From Planctomycetota bacterium (GTDB taxonomy: Bacteria; Planctomycetota; UBA1135; GCA-002686595), in the NCBI GenBank assembly GCA_028823345.1, contig JAPKBR010000001.1, forward strand, positions 118,340 to 182,339: a stretch of 64,000 nucleotides of DNA. Direction: 5' to 3'. The position numbers were made by a program, and so were the translations under genes. This document shows, in pieces, positions 34,068 to 42,713 of the stretch (its first letter is position 1; every line of letters starts with the position of its first letter). Under the pieces are notes generated by a model. That model was not told where the DNA came from, did no database searches, and worked only from the letters and a program-made list of their open reading frames with translations.

Positions 34068-34442
34068 ATGCAGCCTCAGGAATTTCTTTGGATCGGAGTG
34101 GGCGGAGCCGCCGGTGCGGTGGCCCGCGCCCTTGTGATTGTTGCCGGTGATCGCTTGGAGCTTCCCCGCCTGGCAGCGACCTTCACGGTCAATATGCTGG
34201 GAAGCTTTTGCCTCGGGGTTATGGCGGCTTGGTTGTTGCGGCAGGTTCCCACCCCGCTGCCCGCGCGCCCCTTGGTGGTGATTGGTTTTCTAGGGGCATT
34301 CACGACCTTTTCAACCCTTGCGCTAGAGCTCGTGGAATTGGCCAGGGGTGAACAGATGGGGGCTGCGGTGGCCTATGGGGGGCTCACCATGGGATGCGGA
34401 GTGGCGATGATCCTGCTCGGGCAAACGTTGATACGGGCTTGA
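34068..34442 (+). CDS. crcB: Fluoride ion channel CrcB/Fluc
   Basis: Small dual-topology fluoride exporter, 124 residues with four membrane helices. Family motifs are GGAAGAVARALV near the N-terminus, the pore asparagine in TFTVNMLGSFCLG, and GFLGAFTTFSTLALE, whose phenylalanine box and Thr/Ser track line the fluoride path. It is a single gene, so a homodimer is expected. The promoter appears to sit directly at the start codon, leaving no room for a leader riboswitch. Confidence 0.94.
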   Translation: MQPQEFLWIGVGGAAGAVARALVIVAGDRLELPRLAATFTVNMLGSFCLGVMAAWLLRQVPTPLPARPLVVIGFLGAFTTFSTLALELVELARGEQMGAAVAYGGLTMGCGVAMILLGQTLIRA

Positions 34443-34518
34443 GGCGCTGACTGGGGGGCTCCGGCGCCCCTGCGTAAGGGCCGCGTGAAGTCGTCCGTGA
34501 ACTCCCCGGGATCAGGTC

Positions 34519-34524
34519 TATACT
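34519..34524 (+). promoter_or_regulatory. -10 hexamer TATACT, predicted leaderless start
   Basis: TATACT-gaggtc-ATG: a gap of 6 before the ATG at 34531. The intervening GAGG is too close to the start codon for a usual ribosome site. Confidence 0.5.
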
Positions 34525-34530
34525 GAGGTC

Positions 34531-36204
34531 ATGCAACCAGCCTCCCTTCGCAAGTCCTTCCTGGTCCTCGGTTTCCTCAGTTTGTTCCTTTTCGGAGACT
34601 CGGCATTTGCCCAAAAGGCGGGTCGTAGCTATCGCGAGTTCCCGGCCTATGGATTCAAGTTCAAGCCCCTGCGCGACTGGTCCGACGTGCCGGTCAACGA
34701 TCGAGTGGCCTCGCGAGATGTGATTGGACAGTTCGAGGCGATGAAGGCGTTGCTGGTCAAGATCGATGGCAACAACCGGGCGTCCTACAAGCCGAGCTTG
34801 AAGGTCATGCGCGTTATGCCTGAGGCAGCATCCACGGGAACCGGCGCCAAGAAGAAAAAGGCGAAGGAGAAAACCGTCAAGGACTTGGTGGATGACCTGT
34901 CCGGGTCCCTTGTTGCAGACAGTCTTGAAGAGGCCGAAGTGGAGACCTCAACGATAAAAATGGGCAAGGGGCTGGAAGGAACACGGGAGGTGCTGACCGT
35001 CATGCTCGACACCCGCGGCGACGAGGTCCCGGTCACCTGGGACGTGACCACGATTGAATTGGCTGATTTCAAGGTGATCTTTGCCTGGGACTATCCCTCG
35101 GCAGAGAAAAAGGTCGTAAAGGCCTGGTCCGCCGCGGTGAAGAAATCCATGGGGACATTCCGTATCGTGGAGATCGAAGAGCGCATGAGTGATGGGGGCC
35201 CGGTGGATTCGGGCAGTGCCTACCCGGATCTGTTGGCTTACCATCAACGGGAAGTTGCCCAGACGCCTGGCTGGGATCTGTTAGAGACTCCCTCGAAGAA
35301 GTATTTGATCAAGACGAACTCTGAAGACCGCAAGGACCTTAAGGCGGTGATCGCGCGCCTTGAGGCATCCCGCAAGTTATATGAGGAGGACTTCCCGCCG
35401 GAATCCCCAATCAAAGAGGTTTCCATTGTGCGCATTTGCGCCACTCAGGAGGACTTCAACACCTATGGCCAAACAGGTGGTGGCGTGGCGGGCTACTTCA
35501 ACCCCCGGTCAGAAGAGTTGGTGCTCTACTTCCCTCAGGGTTCGGCCAAGATGACCATGTCGGTCATGACCCACGAGTGCTTCCACCAGTACTGCCACTT
35601 CTTGTTCGAGCGCAGCGCTGCTCACCGTTGGTTTGACGAAGGTCACGGGGATTACTATGGCGCTTGGAAAATGCGCGGCCGCAAGCTGGTGCCTAATGAT
35701 GACATGGAGTTGGGTTTGGCGCGTACCCCGGAAATCAAACGCATGCTGCGGGATGGCACGGTCAAGCCCTTATCCAAGCACATTCGTTTCAACCACCCGG
35801 AATGGCAAGGCCAGGGCCCGAGCAATGTCTCTTGCTATGCCCAGTCCTTTTCGATCATCTACTTTCTTCGGGAAGGTGCCCGGGGTCGGGTCAAGAGCAG
35901 CTACTGGAAAAAGGGGTACGCTCAGATCATTCCCAACTACATCAAGACCTTGAACGATGGTTTCCGTGGGGCCTACGGGGAAATCCGCGAGGATGCGCAA
36001 AATGATCTTGACGATCTGGATGCGGATGAAGCCGAAGGCAAGGCCGGGGACAACTTGCGCAAGCGATTGAAGAGTCCGTGGGATTATCTTGGACTGCGGG
36101 ACAAGCTCGATATCTGGGAAGCGGCCATGGAGGCTTCCTGGGGATTGGTTGACGAGGACGAATTTGAAGAGCGTTGGAAGAAATTCGTGATGAAGGAAAT
36201 GTAG
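34531..36204 (+). CDS. Secreted DUF1570-like putative zinc metallopeptidase
   Basis: 557 residues with a hydrophobic leader ending GDSAFAQ (about residue 28). The N-terminal half (to about 220) includes a Lys-rich segment (GAKKKKAKEKTVKD). The C-terminal half carries TSVMTHECFHQYCHFL-type HExxH (visible as MTHECFHQYCHF) followed by HRWFDEGHGDYYGAWKM, the third-ligand Glu motif of gluzincins, as in DUF1570 proteins common in planctomycetes. It is probably a periplasmic or secreted peptidase. The paralogue-like gene at 13.4 kb has lost the catalytic Glu. Substrate unknown. Confidence 0.75.
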   Translation: MQPASLRKSFLVLGFLSLFLFGDSAFAQKAGRSYREFPAYGFKFKPLRDWSDVPVNDRVASRDVIGQFEAMKALLVKIDGNNRASYKPSLKVMRVMPEAASTGTGAKKKKAKEKTVKDLVDDLSGSLVADSLEEAEVETSTIKMGKGLEGTREVLTVMLDTRGDEVPVTWDVTTIELADFKVIFAWDYPSAEKKVVKAWSAAVKKSMGTFRIVEIEERMSDGGPVDSGSAYPDLLAYHQREVAQTPGWDLLETPSKKYLIKTNSEDRKDLKAVIARLEASRKLYEEDFPPESPIKEVSIVRICATQEDFNTYGQTGGGVAGYFNPRSEELVLYFPQGSAKMTMSVMTHECFHQYCHFLFERSAAHRWFDEGHGDYYGAWKMRGRKLVPNDDMELGLARTPEIKRMLRDGTVKPLSKHIRFNHPEWQGQGPSNVSCYAQSFSIIYFLREGARGRVKSSYWKKGYAQIIPNYIKTLNDGFRGAYGEIREDAQNDLDDLDADEAEGKAGDNLRKRLKSPWDYLGLRDKLDIWEAAMEASWGLVDEDEFEERWKKFVMKEM

Positions 36205-36255
36205 TCCGGAGCCGGCGTAGACCCTCTTGTTTGTGCTTCCTTCCCGCTTGGTTCC

Positions 36256-37170
36256 ATGAAAAGCGCAGTCGTTCTCTACAATCCAACCTCGGGCGCGAGG
36301 AAAGGGGCGCGGGCTGCGGAAGCGGTATCCGTGGGGCTCACTAACGCCCAATGGGAATTGACACGCGTGCCCACCAAGCACGCGGGCCATGCTCTGGACT
36401 TGGCCGCTGAATGGGGTGCACGGGTGGACCTCGTTGTGGTGGTAGGGGGCGACGGGACCGTACGGGAAGCAGCATTTGGACTTCTGGCAGGTGGTCACAG
36501 CACTCCCCTAGCGGTCATTCCCCAGGGCACTGGAAATGTGATTGCCCGGGAACTTGGCATTCCCCTTGGGATGCAGGCGGCGGTGGATGGTTTGAACCAG
36601 GGCGTGACCCGCGAACTCGATGCCCTGCTGGTGAATGGTGAGCTCGTCTTGGCAATGGTGGGTCTTGGAATCGATGCGCGCATCGTTCGCAGGATCGATT
36701 GGGCGCGACGCTGCTGGGGGTTGCGAGGCTGGTATCGGATGCAGGCGGATTCCCTGTATATAGGAGTAGGCCTGAGCGGATTGCTTGGGTCCTACAAGAG
36801 CACCTTTCGAGCCACCTGCGATGGTCGCTTGATCGGGAGCGGTTTCCGCCACGGGGCGGTCTCCAATACGCGCACTTACGGCAAGGGCATGACCCTTTCC
36901 CCGGAGGCGGATGCAAACGATGGTTTACTGGACTATGCCCTGCGCCAACGGTCTGGGTTTGTGCCCAGCTTCCGTACCCTGCTCTGTGCCCAGCGTTGTC
37001 TCGCTCCACCAAGCAGCTTAGTCCTCGCCGGGCAGGGCAAGCACATGCTCTTGGAAGCGGAAGGCCGTCCGCTGGAATGGCAAGTCGACGGGGACTCGCG
37101 GGCTCCCGTGGAAAGCTTGGACATCCAACTGCTGCCCGGAGCCTTGAAGCTCTGGGCCCCGGCTACTTGA
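36256..37170 (+). CDS. Diacylglycerol kinase family lipid kinase (YegS/DgkB-like)
   Basis: 304 residues. It begins MKSAVVLYNPTSGARKGA and carries the nucleotide motif VVVVGGDGTVREAAFGLLAGG (GGDGT), then PLAVIPQGTGNVIARELGIPLG, both diagnostic of the DAGK_cat fold, and a C-terminal beta-rich domain (YGKGMTLSPEADANDGLLD). It phosphorylates a lipid such as diacylglycerol or a related sphingoid/polyprenyl substrate; which one cannot be decided. The last 8 bases overlap the 3' end of the convergent TraB-like gene. Confidence 0.88.
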   Translation: MKSAVVLYNPTSGARKGARAAEAVSVGLTNAQWELTRVPTKHAGHALDLAAEWGARVDLVVVVGGDGTVREAAFGLLAGGHSTPLAVIPQGTGNVIARELGIPLGMQAAVDGLNQGVTRELDALLVNGELVLAMVGLGIDARIVRRIDWARRCWGLRGWYRMQADSLYIGVGLSGLLGSYKSTFRATCDGRLIGSGFRHGAVSNTRTYGKGMTLSPEADANDGLLDYALRQRSGFVPSFRTLLCAQRCLAPPSSLVLAGQGKHMLLEAEGRPLEWQVDGDSRAPVESLDIQLLPGALKLWAPAT

Positions 37171-38452
37171 GCATTTGATCGAGGCTGCGGGCGAGGGCCC
37201 GGCGGGTCCAGTCCACCTGGGCCCGGGGCAGCCCGAGTTCATCCAGGTTTACCTGGGCGGCCGTGCGCCAAATGGTTTCGACAGCACGGAAATCACGCTT
37301 GAGCAGGGAGTCCTGGAAGGCGGCTTGATGGGCCGCCCCGTAGATGATTCCGATGCGGGCGGGGGGGATCTCTTGGGAGAGAATCCCGTGCAAGTCTTTC
37401 AGCACGATTTCGTTGCGCCGATCGAGCAGGATTTCCATCAGATCCCCAAGGCCCGTTGCTTTGGATTGCATGACCTGCTCGGCCCGGGCTAGAACTTCAA
37501 TGGTCACCATGCGCAGCATGGACTGGGCGGATTCCGAGTAGGAAAGCAGGCGCAGCATGTTGCCGATCAGATCCGCCACGAGTGAACTCCCATCGAGGGC
37601 GCTCATCAGCGCGGTTTGATCCGCCTCTCCGCCCTCGAGCCAGCCAACCAATTCTGCCGCCGTGGCGTCCGAGTTGCGCCATTGGGGGCCTAGGTGATTC
37701 ATCACATCGAGCTGGAACACAAGTCCTAGGGCCGCAGCCATGTCCTGCTGGATGCCCCGGTTGTTTTCAATTTCCTGCTCCTGAATGGGGGCTTGATCTT
37801 TAAAGCTGAGGTCTCGCTCCGCATCCTCGCCGCCGGGCTCCCCGTCCTTACCCAGGGATAGGAGGCTAAAGGTTGCTTCGCCACCTTCTTCGGCGGGGGG
37901 ATGGAGCTCGTACAGGAGTGCATGGTTCCAGCTATCCATGAGGGCGAGTTGCCTAATTCGCTTGGGGAGAGCCGCGTGGTCAAGCTTGGTAATGTCCTCT
38001 GGGTAGTGTTCGTGGTTCTTGCGGAAGCGCGCCACGGCGATGGCGGTCCGGCGCATGCGCCGCCGGGTGACACTGATGGCCGCACGGTCTGCTTCGCTTA
38101 CAGTCCCATCTTCATCCACCGCGATGAACTGCCCCCCGACCCCCTCGAAGAGCACCACATCACAGGCGTCGAGTTGTTCTTGCATCCCTGAATAAAACCC
38201 TGTCTCGCCCACGTGCATTGCAGCGCACAGATCGATCCGCGGACCGGTGCTTTGCCCGTCGGAGTCGTGCTGAGAGAACGAGCGCGCCGCCACTTCTAGC
38301 CGCACCCAGGACCCATCCTCCACGAGGCGGATGAAGGGGGCGGGGGAACTCTTGACCTCAGCGGCAGGCTCCTGCGCGACTTCCTCCTGGGCTGCAGCCA
38401 GAATTGGACAGCACAGTGCAGGAATCAGCAGAAGGTTGTGGAATTGAATCAT
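37163..38452 (-). CDS. Secreted TraB/GumN-like protein with an inserted GspG-like domain
   Basis: The start at 38452 gives a signal peptide (MIQFHNLLLIPALCCPILAAAQ) and has GAGGA 6 bases upstream. Residues 73-105 (LCAAMHVGETGFYSGMQEQLDACDVVLFEGV) match the N-terminal TraB/GumN/PrgY motif. Residues about 130-216 instead look like the globular part of a type II major pseudopilin: ARFRKNHEHYPEDITKL, MDSWNHALLYELHP, and FSLLSLGKDGEPGGEDAERDL, the calcium-loop signature of GspG. TraB features resume with LDVMNHLGPQWRNSDATAAELV and end RRNEIVLKDLHGILS...IGIIYGAAHQAAF. Possibly a metal-dependent peptidase; the insert is unusual. The hydrophobic N-helix of real pilins is missing, so it is not a pilin. 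Confidence 0.7.
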   Translation of the reverse strand: MIQFHNLLLIPALCCPILAAAQEEVAQEPAAEVKSSPAPFIRLVEDGSWVRLEVAARSFSQHDSDGQSTGPRIDLCAAMHVGETGFYSGMQEQLDACDVVLFEGVGGQFIAVDEDGTVSEADRAAISVTRRRMRRTAIAVARFRKNHEHYPEDITKLDHAALPKRIRQLALMDSWNHALLYELHPPAEEGGEATFSLLSLGKDGEPGGEDAERDLSFKDQAPIQEQEIENNRGIQQDMAAALGLVFQLDVMNHLGPQWRNSDATAAELVGWLEGGEADQTALMSALDGSSLVADLIGNMLRLLSYSESAQSMLRMVTIEVLARAEQVMQSKATGLGDLMEILLDRRNEIVLKDLHGILSQEIPPARIGIIYGAAHQAAFQDSLLKRDFRAVETIWRTAAQVNLDELGLPRAQVDWTRRALARSLDQMLK

Positions 38453-38621
38453 GGTTTTCCTCATCAGGGCCCGGCAGCATCCCAAAGTCCCATTGACTCA
38501 AGACACAAGGTCCTCATCCTGCCAAGATTTTTTTGAGTTTGCCACCAGGAGTTCCGTCCGGGACTCGGGACTCGAATGACCCAGCCAGCCTAGGGCAGAT
38601 TGATTGTGGGAATCCCGCCCC

Positions 38622-39605
38622 TCAATCCAGGTGACACGCCAGGCTGCGATCACCCTTCTGCAGCAATTCCGGCACCTGGTGCGAGCAGCGGTCGCCGGAA
38701 ACCTCGTGGGCCTGGTGGCAGCGGGGGTGGAAGGGGCAGCCCGATGGGGGATTGAGCGGGGAGGGCACATCCCCTCGCAACACGATTCGCTCCCGGGTGC
38801 GTTCGATCTCGGGGTCGGGGTAGGGCACGGCTGAGAGCAGGGCCTTGGTGTAGGGATGGGATGGATTCTTGAAGATCTCTTCCCGGGGGGCCTCTTCCAC
38901 CAGGCGCCCCAGGTACATCACCGCGATTCGGTCGCACAGGTGGCGTACCACCGCCAGATCGTGGGCGATGAACAGGTAAGCCAAGTCAAAGCGCTCGCGC
39001 AGTTCCGCAAGCAGGTTGACGATCTGAGCCTGGATCGAAACATCCAGGGCACTGACCGGCTCATCGCAGACGATCAGGTCCGGTTCCGAGGCAAGGGCAC
39101 GGGCGATGCCGATGCGTTGGCGCTGGCCCCCTGAGAACTCATGGGGATAGCGCTGCACATGGCGCGGGTTCAAGCCCACCGCTTCGAGCAGGGCCAAGAC
39201 CCTTAGGCGTCGTTCCCTGCGCCGGCCCAGGCCAAAGAGGGCCAGGGGTTCGTCCAGGATCTGAGCCACGGTCTGGCGCGGATCCAGGGAAGCATAGGGG
39301 TCCTGGAAAATCATTTGGATCTTGCGCCGGTAGGGCAGCCATCCCCGGCGTGAAAGGGTGGTGAGCTCGACCCCCTCATAGCGCACGCTGCCACTTGTGG
39401 CCGGGTGCAGGCCCACGATGGTGCGCGCGCAGGTGCTCTTGCCGCAACCTGATTCTCCGACCAGCCCGAGGCTCACGCCCCGCTCGATGTTGAAGGACAC
39501 TCCGTCCACCGCGCGCAGGTGCTGTTGGGCGTTTCCCAGGAAGGTGCGCGGCCCCACGGGAAAGTGCTTGGTCAAGTTTTGGACTTCGAGGAGGGGGCGG
39601 GTCAT
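38622..39605 (-). CDS. Oligopeptide/dipeptide ABC transporter ATPase, OppF/DppF type (system 1)
   Basis: 327 residues from ATG 39605, which overlaps the OppD stop (ATGA); the longer track start reads into OppD. Walker A GESGCGKST, signature FSGGQRQRIGIARALA, Walker B LIVCDEPVSALDVS, switch His LFIAHDLA. The C-terminal oligo_HPY region (HPYTKALLSAVPYPD, then cysteines in GCPFHPRCHQAHEVSGDRC) is typical of OppF/DppF. Last gene of the minus-strand peptide operon. Confidence 0.94.
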   Translation of the reverse strand: MTRPLLEVQNLTKHFPVGPRTFLGNAQQHLRAVDGVSFNIERGVSLGLVGESGCGKSTCARTIVGLHPATSGSVRYEGVELTTLSRRGWLPYRRKIQMIFQDPYASLDPRQTVAQILDEPLALFGLGRRRERRLRVLALLEAVGLNPRHVQRYPHEFSGGQRQRIGIARALASEPDLIVCDEPVSALDVSIQAQIVNLLAELRERFDLAYLFIAHDLAVVRHLCDRIAVMYLGRLVEEAPREEIFKNPSHPYTKALLSAVPYPDPEIERTRERIVLRGDVPSPLNPPSGCPFHPRCHQAHEVSGDRCSHQVPELLQKGDRSLACHLD

Positions 39606-40609
39606 GGGCGGGCCTCCGCACTGTCTGCCTCTGCACTGTCTGGCGAGGCATAAAGGGGACAGGCATTGCTGCGGCCTGGGACTCCTGAGGCCAGGAGTTC
39701 TGGCCGTTCGGATTTGCACTCCACCTGAACGTTGGGGCATCGGGGAGCAAAGGCGCAACCCGGGGGCATCTCAGCCAGGTCCGGGGGGGTGCCGGGAATG
39801 GAAGACATTTTTTGGGAGGTGTCCGAGTCCAATCGGGGCACGCTGGAGAGCAGGCCCTGGGTATAGGGGTGGTGGGGGTTCTTGAACAACTGGTGCGTGG
39901 GTCCCTCTTCCACGATGCGCCCCGCATACATCACCGCCACCCGGTCAGCGGTACCCGCAACCACTCCCAAGTCATGGGTGACCAAGATGATTGCGGTGCC
40001 GTGGCGGCGTTGGACCTCCGCCATTAGCTCCAGGATCTGAGCCTGAATGGTCACATCCAAGGCTGTGGTGGGTTCGTCTGCCAAGAGCAGTCGAGGCTCG
40101 CACAAGAGTCCCATAGCGATCATCACCCGCTGGCGCATGCCACCGGACAATTCGTGAGGGTATTGGGCCAAACGACTTTCCGGTTCCGAAAGGCCCACTT
40201 CCCCAAGGCCTACGGCGGCGAGGCGCAGGGCTTCCGAGTGACTCTTGCCCTTGTGCAACTCCAATACCTCGGTCATCTGGCGACCGATGGTGAGAAGCGG
40301 ATTGAGGGAGGTCATGGGGTCCTGGAAAATCATCGAGATCCGGTTTCCCCGAACCTTTCGCAGCTCTGGCTCCGAGAGGGCCGAGATTTCCTGGCCGTCA
40401 AAATGGACCTGACCGGTCATGACCCCGGGGGGCGAGGGGATCAGCCCCAGGAGCGCCAGGTTGGTGACACTCTTGCCTGATCCTGACTCGCCTACCAGGC
40501 CGAGGGTTTCGCCCTCTTCCATGTCAAACGAGATTCCGTCCACGGCGCGCACGGTGCCGTGGTGTGTTTCAAAGCGCACCGCTAGGTTTTTGACAGAGAG
40601 GAGGGGCAT
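39602..40609 (-). CDS. Oligopeptide/dipeptide ABC transporter ATPase, OppD/DppD type (system 1)
   Basis: 335 residues. Walker [31 protein letters not shown], signature [16 protein letters not shown], Walker [15 protein letters not shown], and the C-terminal oligo_HPY domain with [17 protein letters not shown]. The ATG at 40609 overlaps the permease stop by one base (TGATG); the track start one codon earlier is TTG. The pair OppD/OppF forms the heterodimeric ATPase. Neighbours make this a complete five-gene uptake system. Confidence 0.94.
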   Translation of the reverse strand: MPLLSVKNLAVRFETHHGTVRAVDGISFDMEEGETLGLVGESGSGKSVTNLALLGLIPSPPGVMTGQVHFDGQEISALSEPELRKVRGNRISMIFQDPMTSLNPLLTIGRQMTEVLELHKGKSHSEALRLAAVGLGEVGLSEPESRLAQYPHELSGGMRQRVMIAMGLLCEPRLLLADEPTTALDVTIQAQILELMAEVQRRHGTAIILVTHDLGVVAGTADRVAVMYAGRIVEEGPTHQLFKNPHHPYTQGLLSSVPRLDSDTSQKMSSIPGTPPDLAEMPPGCAFAPRCPNVQVECKSERPELLASGVPGRSNACPLYASPDSAEADSAEARP

Positions 40610-41736
40610 CAATCTTTGCCTCGCATTTTAGGATCCAAGGCGTCGCGTAAGCCATCACCCAAGACGTTGAGGGCGAGCAGGGTGCAGCCCATGGCCAGGG
40701 CGGGAAAGATCACCACCCACCAGTGAATCCGCAGGGGATTGATCGCGCTGGTACCGTCCACGGCGATCAGGCCCCAGGAAACCCGGGGAGGCTCGACTCC
40801 CAGGCCCAAGAACGACAAGAATGCCTCAAAGAGCATGACAGCGGGGATCGTCAGGGTCAGGTAGACGATCACGATGCTGAGCACGTTGGGGACAATGTGC
40901 TTGCACAGAATATGAAAGGTCGAGGCACCCATTACCCGCGCTGCTTGCACGAACTCTGCGTGCTTGAGACTCAGCACCTGGCCGCGCACCACCCGCGCCA
41001 TGGTCAGCCAAAAGACCGCACCGATCACCAGGTAAAACACCTTTTCCCGGTCGAGGCCCCATTCTTCCTCCAGCACTTGACGGTAATCCCCAATCAGGGT
41101 GATCAGGAAGATGACCACAAAGATGAAGGGGATCGAATACAGAATATCCACCGTGCGCATCATCAGGTTGTCGATGCGGCCTCCCACGAGGCCCGAAAAG
41201 GCCCCATAGAAAACCCCGATCACCAATGAGCAGAGGGCGGCAGCAAGGGAAACCAAAATCGAGGTGCGCGAACCCCAGACGATGCGTGAAAGCAAATCCC
41301 GGCCCAGGTGGTCCGTGCCCAGCCAATGGCCGGTTTGCCAGGAGCCAAAGATCATGCGGCGCAGAGAGATAAGCCCGTGGTCGAGGCTGGATAGCTCCCA
41401 GTAGTCCTTTTCTATTTGGCGGGCCACAAGGGCTGAGTCCGCTTCGGGGTCAAGGGCCGCTAGGTAGTTCCCGTCGCCTCCGTCCAATGTGGGCGCGTGA
41501 AGGGTTATGTCCAGGTTGGAACGCACTGGGGAGCGCAGGGGCAAGAGCGGTGCCAGGAATGACAGCAAGCCGAACCCAATCAAAAACACCATGGCGTACC
41601 AGGAAGGGCGATTCCGCCGCAGCCGGCGTCCCGCGTCCTGCCAAAGGCTGATGCCCTTGTGCTCCTGTGCTTCGCGCAAGAGGCGCTCGGCGGTGGCATC
41701 GTCCAGATCAAAGCGCTTTGGATCGGCAGCGCTCAT
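40609..41736 (-). CDS. Oligopeptide/dipeptide ABC permease, OppC/DppC type (system 1)
   Basis: 375 residues, longer than the usual 300. The N-terminal OppC_N segment with one membrane helix (about 45-65) is followed by an extended extracytoplasmic stretch of about 80 residues (THAPTLDGGDGNYLAALDPEADSALV...) and then GTDHLGRDLLSRIVWGSRTS, the normal start of the BPD transporter core. The EAA loop reads EFVQAARVMGASTFHILCKHIVPN. It ends with the canonical LGDGLRDALDPKMRG. Start overlaps the OppB stop (ATGA). Confidence 0.92.
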   Translation of the reverse strand: MSAADPKRFDLDDATAERLLREAQEHKGISLWQDAGRRLRRNRPSWYAMVFLIGFGLLSFLAPLLPLRSPVRSNLDITLHAPTLDGGDGNYLAALDPEADSALVARQIEKDYWELSSLDHGLISLRRMIFGSWQTGHWLGTDHLGRDLLSRIVWGSRTSILVSLAAALCSLVIGVFYGAFSGLVGGRIDNLMMRTVDILYSIPFIFVVIFLITLIGDYRQVLEEEWGLDREKVFYLVIGAVFWLTMARVVRGQVLSLKHAEFVQAARVMGASTFHILCKHIVPNVLSIVIVYLTLTIPAVMLFEAFLSFLGLGVEPPRVSWGLIAVDGTSAINPLRIHWWVVIFPALAMGCTLLALNVLGDGLRDALDPKMRGKD

Positions 41737-42713
41737 GCTTCCTCCGCCAGGTCAATGCGCGGATCGAGCAGGGTGTAGGCCAAATCCACCACAGTGTTCA
41801 TGCTGTAGACCAGCACCGTGTAGAGGATGGTGACTCCCATGGCCAGGGTGTAGTCCCGGTTCGAAGCGGAGTTCACAAAGTGTGACCCAAGACCAGGGAT
41901 GAAGAAGATGCGCTCGATGACGAGGCTGCCGGTGAGAATGCCCGCGGTGGCGGGGCCGAGGTAACTGACCACCGGAAGCAGGCCGCCCTTCAAGGCATGG
42001 CGCAGAACCACCGTGCGCGGGGAGAGTCCCTTGGCCTGGGCTGTGCGAATATGATCCTGGGAAAGGGCCTCCAACATGCCCGTGCGGGTCAAGCGCGCCA
42101 GATAGGCCGCATAAACCAAACCGAGGCAAAAGCCTGGCAAGAGCATCTCCTTGATGGAGCCCCAGCCCGCCACTGGCAAGAGGGGGATCATGAAAACAAA
42201 GATGATGATCAAGAACCCTGCGATCACAAAATTGGGCAGGGCAATACCGCCCGTAGCGGCGAGGCGCAAGGCTAGATCGACTCCCGATCCACGCCGCAGG
42301 GCCGAAGCGATGCCCGTGGAGACTCCAAGGGCAAGTGCCCACATCATGCTCACCACCCCAAGCAGGGCGCTGATCGGCAAGGCCTGACCGATGATGTCGT
42401 TGACGGTGAAATCCCGGTAGCGGAAGGATGGACCAAAGTCCCCGGAGAGCACGCCGCCCAAGATCTTCTCTTGGGTGCCACCCAGGCCTCGCTCGTCCAA
42501 GTTGAAGGGCCCGGTGTAGTGCAGGAACTGCTTCCAGAGGGGCCAGTCCAAGTGATAGCGCGCTTGGATGTTGGCTTCGATGGCGGGTTCAAGAGCGCGC
42601 TCCGTGTCAAAGGGGCCGCCCTTGACGTTCTTCATCAAGAAGAACGAGACGCTCATGACCACCGTCATGGTGACTACAAACCACATCAAGCGTCGAAAAA
42701 GGAAACGAATCAT
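41733..42713 (-). CDS. Oligopeptide/dipeptide ABC permease, OppB/DppB type (system 1)
   Basis: 326 residues, close to the family norm. MIRFLFRRLMWFVVTMTVVMSVSFFLMKNVKGGPFD is the standard OppB N-terminus; six membrane segments follow, and the EAA loop is EALSQDHIRTAQAKGLSPRTVVLRHALKGGLLPV. It ends in DLAYTLLDPRIDLAEEA, also typical. Start and stop overlap neighbouring genes by four bases. Unlike the permeases of system 2, it has only a modest insertion after the first helix. Confidence 0.93.
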   Translation of the reverse strand: MIRFLFRRLMWFVVTMTVVMSVSFFLMKNVKGGPFDTERALEPAIEANIQARYHLDWPLWKQFLHYTGPFNLDERGLGGTQEKILGGVLSGDFGPSFRYRDFTVNDIIGQALPISALLGVVSMMWALALGVSTGIASALRRGSGVDLALRLAATGGIALPNFVIAGFLIIIFVFMIPLLPVAGWGSIKEMLLPGFCLGLVYAAYLARLTRTGMLEALSQDHIRTAQAKGLSPRTVVLRHALKGGLLPVVSYLGPATAGILTGSLVIERIFFIPGLGSHFVNSASNRDYTLAMGVTILYTVLVYSMNTVVDLAYTLLDPRIDLAEEA

